A stretch of DNA of 37,539 bases from Flaviaesturariibacter aridisoli (GTDB lineage Bacteria; Bacteroidota; Bacteroidia; Chitinophagales; Chitinophagaceae): assembly GCF_004343705.1 (NCBI RefSeq), contig NZ_SKFH01000035.1, positions 1-37,539 on the forward strand, written 5' to 3'. The stretch's first letter is position 1; every line of letters starts with the position of its first letter. Positions 34,802 to 37,539 of the stretch are shown piece after piece. The position numbers were made by a program, and so were the translations under genes. The notes under the pieces were generated by a model. It had not been told where the DNA came from, searched no databases, and saw only the letters and a list, made by a program, of their open reading frames with translations.

Positions 34802-35032
34802 TCAATCGTCCAGCAGGCCCTTGCCTTCCTCGTCGTCGGAAGCAATGGTCGTATCGCCGAGCTCGCCAAGCGGGGGCGCGTGCACGAATTCCTGCCCCGG
34901 GATATCCTGTACGTCGGGCAGCTCGAGCGTGCCTTCATCCGGCCGGAGCTTTTCCTCATCGCGGGGGCTGTCGTGCACATCGGAGCCGTCGCGTACTTCG
35001 GAGGCCTTCGGCTTTTTCTGGTCGTTTGCCAT
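34802..35032 (-). CDS. Small acidic, probably disordered protein
   Basis: This 76-residue protein (MANDQKKPKASEVRDGSDVH ... GELGDTTIASDDEEGKGLLDD) is rich in Asp, Glu, Pro and Gly with few hydrophobic residues; no signal peptide or domain is visible. It is divergent from another small hydrophilic protein at 35117, with 84 bp between them that contain the inverted repeat TGTGCC / GGCACA (35064-35086). The start at 35032 is taken from the change in composition; the upstream frame is antisense to the neighbour. Function unknown. Confidence 0.6.
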   Translation of the reverse strand: MANDQKKPKASEVRDGSDVHDSPRDEEKLRPDEGTLELPDVQDIPGQEFVHAPPLGELGDTTIASDDEEGKGLLDD

Positions 35033-35116
35033 GCGTTTTCGTTTCCTCTTCCGGAGAAAAATCTGTGCCGGTTCACTTGTGGCACAATCCTGTTTGGTAA
35101 AAAGAAAAAACCCGTT

Positions 35117-35359
35117 ATGGATCACAAGGAACCAGAAGATTTCCAGCGCGCGCAGCCCGCCGATGAAGGCCGGCGCAACGACCCGAACATCCGCGATGAA
35201 TCCGGAGCGCAGCCCGGCGTGAACACGATGAGCTCCAGCCCTTACGATGAGGAGAACCAGCACACGACAAAGACTGCCGGCGACGGCTACAAAACACCGT
35301 TCGGATCAGATGCCGATAAGGCCTTCGATGATCCCGGTAGCGGCGCCGGGGGCAAGTGA
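35117..35359 (+). CDS. Small hydrophilic, probably disordered protein
   Basis: This 80-residue protein (MDHKEPEDFQRAQPADEGRR ... PYDEENQHTTKTAGDGYKTP ... DDPGSGAGGK) is highly polar, with no domain or signal peptide. It resembles in composition, not in clear sequence, the proteins at 19938, 34802 and 37162. The ATG at 35117 follows an A-rich stretch. The 3' end is followed by a 10-bp inverted repeat (35361-35370 and 35438-35447). Function unknown. Confidence 0.6.
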   Translation: MDHKEPEDFQRAQPADEGRRNDPNIRDESGAQPGVNTMSSSPYDEENQHTTKTAGDGYKTPFGSDADKAFDDPGSGAGGK

Positions 35360-35360
35360 A

Positions 35361-35447
35361 ATTGAATAATCGTTACCGAGTAATTTTTGATGAATGCGGG
35401 GGGCATCGGCACCCAATTCTTTCCTTAAACATTAACCATTATTCAAT
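35361..35447. repeat. 10-bp inverted repeat between convergent genes
   Basis: ATTGAATAAT (35361-35370) and ATTATTCAAT (35438-35447) are perfect complements 67 bp apart. The right arm overlaps the last codons of the MFS gene. It may form a large terminator loop; no standard terminator is seen in this gap. Confidence 0.6.
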
Positions 35448-36665
35448 GCGCGCGGCGGGCGCCGCGCGCAAGGTGCGGTAGGCCATCACGGTGCTGATGG
35501 CCAGCAGCAGCGAGCCCAGCAGGAAGGGGGCGCCGGCGAAGTGTACCGGCGTTTTCGGTCCCGTGAAATAAGCGAAGAGATTGGTCATGATGGCCGGGCC
35601 GAAGATGGAGGTGGCGCTCATCAGGCTGGTGAGCGAACCTTGCAGGGCACCCTGCTCGTTGTTGGGCACACCGCCGCTGATGATGGCCTGCAGTGCCGGC
35701 CCGCAGATGCCGCCGAGGCAATAGGGCACCATGATGGCGAACAGCATCCAGGTTTGCGAGGCGAAGGCAAACAGCAGCATCCCAAGCGCATAAAGCGCGA
35801 GGCCGAGGTACACGCTGCGCTCGTTGCCGATCTTCGGGTTGATGATCCGGATGAGGCCCGCCTGGGTGATGCCGATGAGTAATCCGAACATGCCCAGCGA
35901 AAGGCCGATCATCTTTTCGGTCCAGCCGAACTTTTCCGTCGTATAAAAATTCCAGTTGCTCTGGATGGCGTGCCCGGCGATGTATACGAGTATGAGCGCG
36001 CCTACCAGTCCGCTGACGGAAGGAAGGCGGCGGAAGAGCAGCAGGGGCGCGGTGGGGTTCGCGTTTCTCCAGCTGAAGGCGCGGCGGCGGTCGGCGGGCA
36101 GCGATTCGGGCAGGGCGAAGTAGCCGTACAGCACGTTCAGCAGGCAAAGACCGGCTGCCACGATGAAAGGCGTGCGTGGACCGAAAGAACCGAGCAACCC
36201 GCCGATGACTGGTCCGAGGATAAAGCCCATCCCGAAGGCGGCACCTACGATCCCGAAGTTTTTGGCGCGTGTTTCCTCGGTGCTGATGTCGGCAATGTAC
36301 GCTGAGGCCGTTGTGAAGGAAGCGCCTGTGAACCCGGCAATGAGGCGGCCGACGAACAGCCAGCCGATGCTCGGTGCGAAGGAAAGAAACAGGTAGTCGA
36401 CGCCGAAGCCGAGCAGCGAGAGCAGCAGCACCGGGCGCCGTCCGTACTGGTCGCTCAGGTTGCCGATGATGGGCGCGCAGGCAAACTGCATGGCGGCATA
36501 GGCCACCGTAAGGGCGCCGCCCCACACCGCTGCGTCGCTGATGTTGCCACCCGTGAGCGATTCTATCAGCTTGGGCATTACCGGGATGATGAGGCCCAGG
36601 CCCGTAATGTCTATGAGCAGGGTCAGGAAAATAAAGCGCAGGGCTGATTTGGGGTTGGGGGACAT
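35439..36665 (-). CDS. MFS transporter, TetA-like drug:H+ antiporter family
   Basis: This 408-residue inner-membrane protein has twelve predicted transmembrane helices. Helix 1 holds LLIDITGLGLIIPVMP with the conserved D19, and loop 2-3 has the MFS motif A GNLSDQYGRRPVLL (68-81). GFILGPVIGGLLG is the antiporter motif C region. These features place it in the 12-helix TetA/TCR group of exporters. It is a chromosomal relative next to no TetR-type repressor, so tetracycline export is not established; the substrate is unknown. The putative -7 box CAACTTTG lies 20 nt upstream. Confidence 0.9.
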   Translation of the reverse strand: MSPNPKSALRFIFLTLLIDITGLGLIIPVMPKLIESLTGGNISDAAVWGGALTVAYAAMQFACAPIIGNLSDQYGRRPVLLLSLLGFGVDYLFLSFAPSIGWLFVGRLIAGFTGASFTTASAYIADISTEETRAKNFGIVGAAFGMGFILGPVIGGLLGSFGPRTPFIVAAGLCLLNVLYGYFALPESLPADRRRAFSWRNANPTAPLLLFRRLPSVSGLVGALILVYIAGHAIQSNWNFYTTEKFGWTEKMIGLSLGMFGLLIGITQAGLIRIINPKIGNERSVYLGLALYALGMLLFAFASQTWMLFAIMVPYCLGGICGPALQAIISGGVPNNEQGALQGSLTSLMSATSIFGPAIMTNLFAYFTGPKTPVHFAGAPFLLGSLLLAISTVMAYRTLRAAPAARIE

Positions 36666-36685
36666 AGGCGTTTTTTGGGGCCCGG

Positions 36686-36693
36686 CAAAGTTG
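36686..36693 (-). promoter_or_regulatory. Putative -7 element of the MFS gene
   Basis: CAACTTTG on the minus strand differs from TAnnTTTG at one fixed position and lies 20 nt before the ATG. Confidence 0.35.
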
Positions 36694-36889
36694 CGGTTTT
36701 TGCTTCAAAGCGGGGAAGATGGGGTGTTTTTGCAACAGTATAACGATCAGCTTCGCCGCTCCGAAAGCTCTTCCGATCGAAGCTCTTGCGGGAAACAGGC
36801 GTGCCGGCGCGTAGAAGCCCCTTATTTTAACAAACTGAAGGGGGCGGCACCTTATTTGAGCATTATTACCGTATTAAAGTACCCATCGT

Positions 36890-37162
36890 ATGACCGTCCT
36901 CCAGTTTAAAGAGCTCCCTTCCCGCAAGAAGAAAATCACCGTGCTTCGTACCGGTTCGTTCCTGTGCGAGCGCAAACGAGGACTCCTGCGCACCATGCTG
37001 TATCAGGTGGACGGCTACTACGTGGAGATCTGGTTCCTGCGTTTCGGCCGCGAGGCGCTTTGGTATCACGCCTTCGACAACACGCAGGCATTGCAGCCCT
37101 ACCTGAAGCAGATCGATATTTCCGGACTCCTCGGTAATCTTTCGCTGCAAAACAATCCCTGA
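36890..37162 (+). CDS. Hypothetical protein, 90 residues
   Basis: This small, basic, folded-looking protein (TVLQFKELPSRKKKITVLRTG, LLRTMLYQVDGYYVEIWFLRFG) has a pattern of beta strands, with no membrane helix or signal peptide. No family was recognised. Its stop overlaps the start of the next gene by one base (TGATG), so the two are probably co-translated. TTTG at 36855-36858 could be a -33 box, but no good -7 box is seen before the ATG. Confidence 0.6.
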   Translation: MTVLQFKELPSRKKKITVLRTGSFLCERKRGLLRTMLYQVDGYYVEIWFLRFGREALWYHAFDNTQALQPYLKQIDISGLLGNLSLQNNP

Positions 37163-37350
37163 TGCATTACCCCGAAAAAGGACCCGCCGTCGTGCAGCCT
37201 GCGAATAGCGAAGAGGCCCGGCCGCAGGATATCGAGATCCGGCCCAATCCCAACCCACGCGCCAATGAAAACCTCGATGCAGCGCCCGGCGTGGAAAACG
37301 CCGATACGGAAGGCGTGGGGAGCGAGGTGACGGATGGAGAAGACGCCTAG
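37162..37350 (+). CDS. Small acidic, probably disordered protein
   Basis: This 62-residue protein (MHYPEKGPAVVQPANSEEAR ... NPNPRANENLDAAPGVENAD ... SEVTDGEDA) is rich in Pro, Asn, Glu and Asp and lacks a hydrophobic core. It overlaps the preceding gene by one base and is followed by a strong terminator, so it is likely expressed. Function unknown; one of four such small proteins here. Confidence 0.6.
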   Translation: MHYPEKGPAVVQPANSEEARPQDIEIRPNPNPRANENLDAAPGVENADTEGVGSEVTDGEDA

Positions 37351-37382
37351 GGAACAGAAGAAGAAATAAAGAATCAAGAAGA

Positions 37383-37410
37383 GAGCCCGGTCGAACGACC
37401 GGGCTTTTTC
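37383..37410 (+). terminator. Terminator of the 36890-37350 unit
   Basis: AGCCCGGTCG-AA-CGACCGGGCT forms a perfect 10-bp stem followed by TTTTC. Confidence 0.9.
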
Positions 37411-37428
37411 GTTGTAGGGAGGTCGTAA

Positions 37429-37539
37429 AGACGCACTATGTGCGTCTCGCGGAAAACCAGCTGCGTCTCGCGGAAAACCAGCTGCGTCTCGCGGAAAACC
37501 AGCTGCGTCTCGCGGAAAACCAGCTGCGTCTCGCGGAAA
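37429..37539. repeat. Hairpin followed by a perfect 21-bp tandem array, cut by window end
   Basis: A perfect 8-bp inverted repeat AGACGCAC-TAT-GTGCGTCT (37429-37447) leads into identical 21-bp units starting at 37441 (TGCGTCTCGCGG then AAAACCAGC). Four full units and 15 bp of a fifth are inside the window, with no mismatch. The first unit shares TGCGTCT with the right arm of the hairpin. None of the six frames has a stop in the repeat. The full length is unknown. Confidence 0.9.

Noticed and set aside
34386-34805. Frames through the 21-bp array encoding 7-residue repeats, including a 140-residue extension of the hydroxylase
   Set aside because: A stop-free 21-bp unit leaves all six frames open, so an open frame is no evidence of coding; the hydroxylase has its own start and promoter box after the array.
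35439-36665. Acquired tetracycline resistance gene
   Set aside because: The protein is TetA-like in layout, but there is no TetR-type repressor, mobile element or change in base composition, so it is more likely a resident exporter of unknown substrate.
36767-36778. GCTCTTCCGATC, identical to the end of a common sequencing adapter
   Set aside because: Flanking bases do not match the adapter, and a degenerate copy (AGCTCTTGCG) follows at 36781. A 12-base match can be chance, and I see no sign of a junction.
37438-37539. ATG followed by heptapeptide repeats at the window end
   Set aside because: Same reason as for the first array; it is open by periodicity and cut by the window edge.

Overview
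The window looks like chromosomal DNA of a GC-rich member of the Bacteroidota, most likely a Chitinophagaceae-type bacterium. The evidence is: several copies of the Bacteroidota promoter element TAnnTTTG and almost no Shine-Dalgarno sequences; a secreted subtilase with a C-terminal type IX secretion sorting domain; the short Bacteroidota form of AMP nucleosidase; and many lipoproteins. The family-level placement is inference. No phage, insertion sequence, tRNA or CRISPR array was seen.

Layout. 1-920: the 3' part of a 23S rRNA, then 5S rRNA and a terminator, the end of an rRNA operon. 1.0-7.4 kb: an M14 zinc carboxypeptidase, ribosomal protein S20, and the E1 and E2 subunits of 2-oxoglutarate dehydrogenase (no E3 nearby). 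7.4-15.3 kb: a putative HTH protein of unknown role, an RsmB-type rRNA m5C methyltransferase, a lipoprotein plus T9SS subtilase pair, mnmA, and another lipoprotein. 15.6-18.5 kb: an ECF sigma factor with a small tail-anchored partner, then a tight four-gene operon of an NTF2-like lipoprotein, fluoride channel CrcB, inorganic pyrophosphatase and a TauE/SafE-type transporter. 18.6-23.3 kb: phoH, a small disordered protein, a membrane protein and GT2 glycosyltransferase pair, and ssb. 23.3-28.0 kb: a beta-propeller lipoprotein, an Ldh2-family dehydrogenase, aspartate kinase, and queA behind a structured leader. 28.2-37.5 kb: a PAP2 protein, a Cys-rich lipoprotein coupled to a double-ATPase ABC protein, AMP nucleosidase back to back with a stand-alone HsdR_N nuclease, a fatty-acid-hydroxylase family enzyme, small disordered proteins, a Tet-like MFS exporter and a two-gene unit of unknown function.

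Most genes are housekeeping. The most notable signals are: (1) the crcB-ppa operon, joining fluoride export to a fluoride-sensitive enzyme; (2) many genes whose -7 box lies only 3-7 nt from the start codon, implying leaderless mRNAs, including a 30-bp divergent promoter between amn and a nuclease gene; (3) intergenic tandem repeats with 7-bp or 21-bp period, among them a 14-unit, indel-free 21-bp array and a second, perfect 21-bp array running off the right edge; (4) a GC-rich, strongly folded leader before queA; and (5) four small hydrophilic, probably disordered proteins. I did not find a clearly new multi-gene defence or biosynthetic system.
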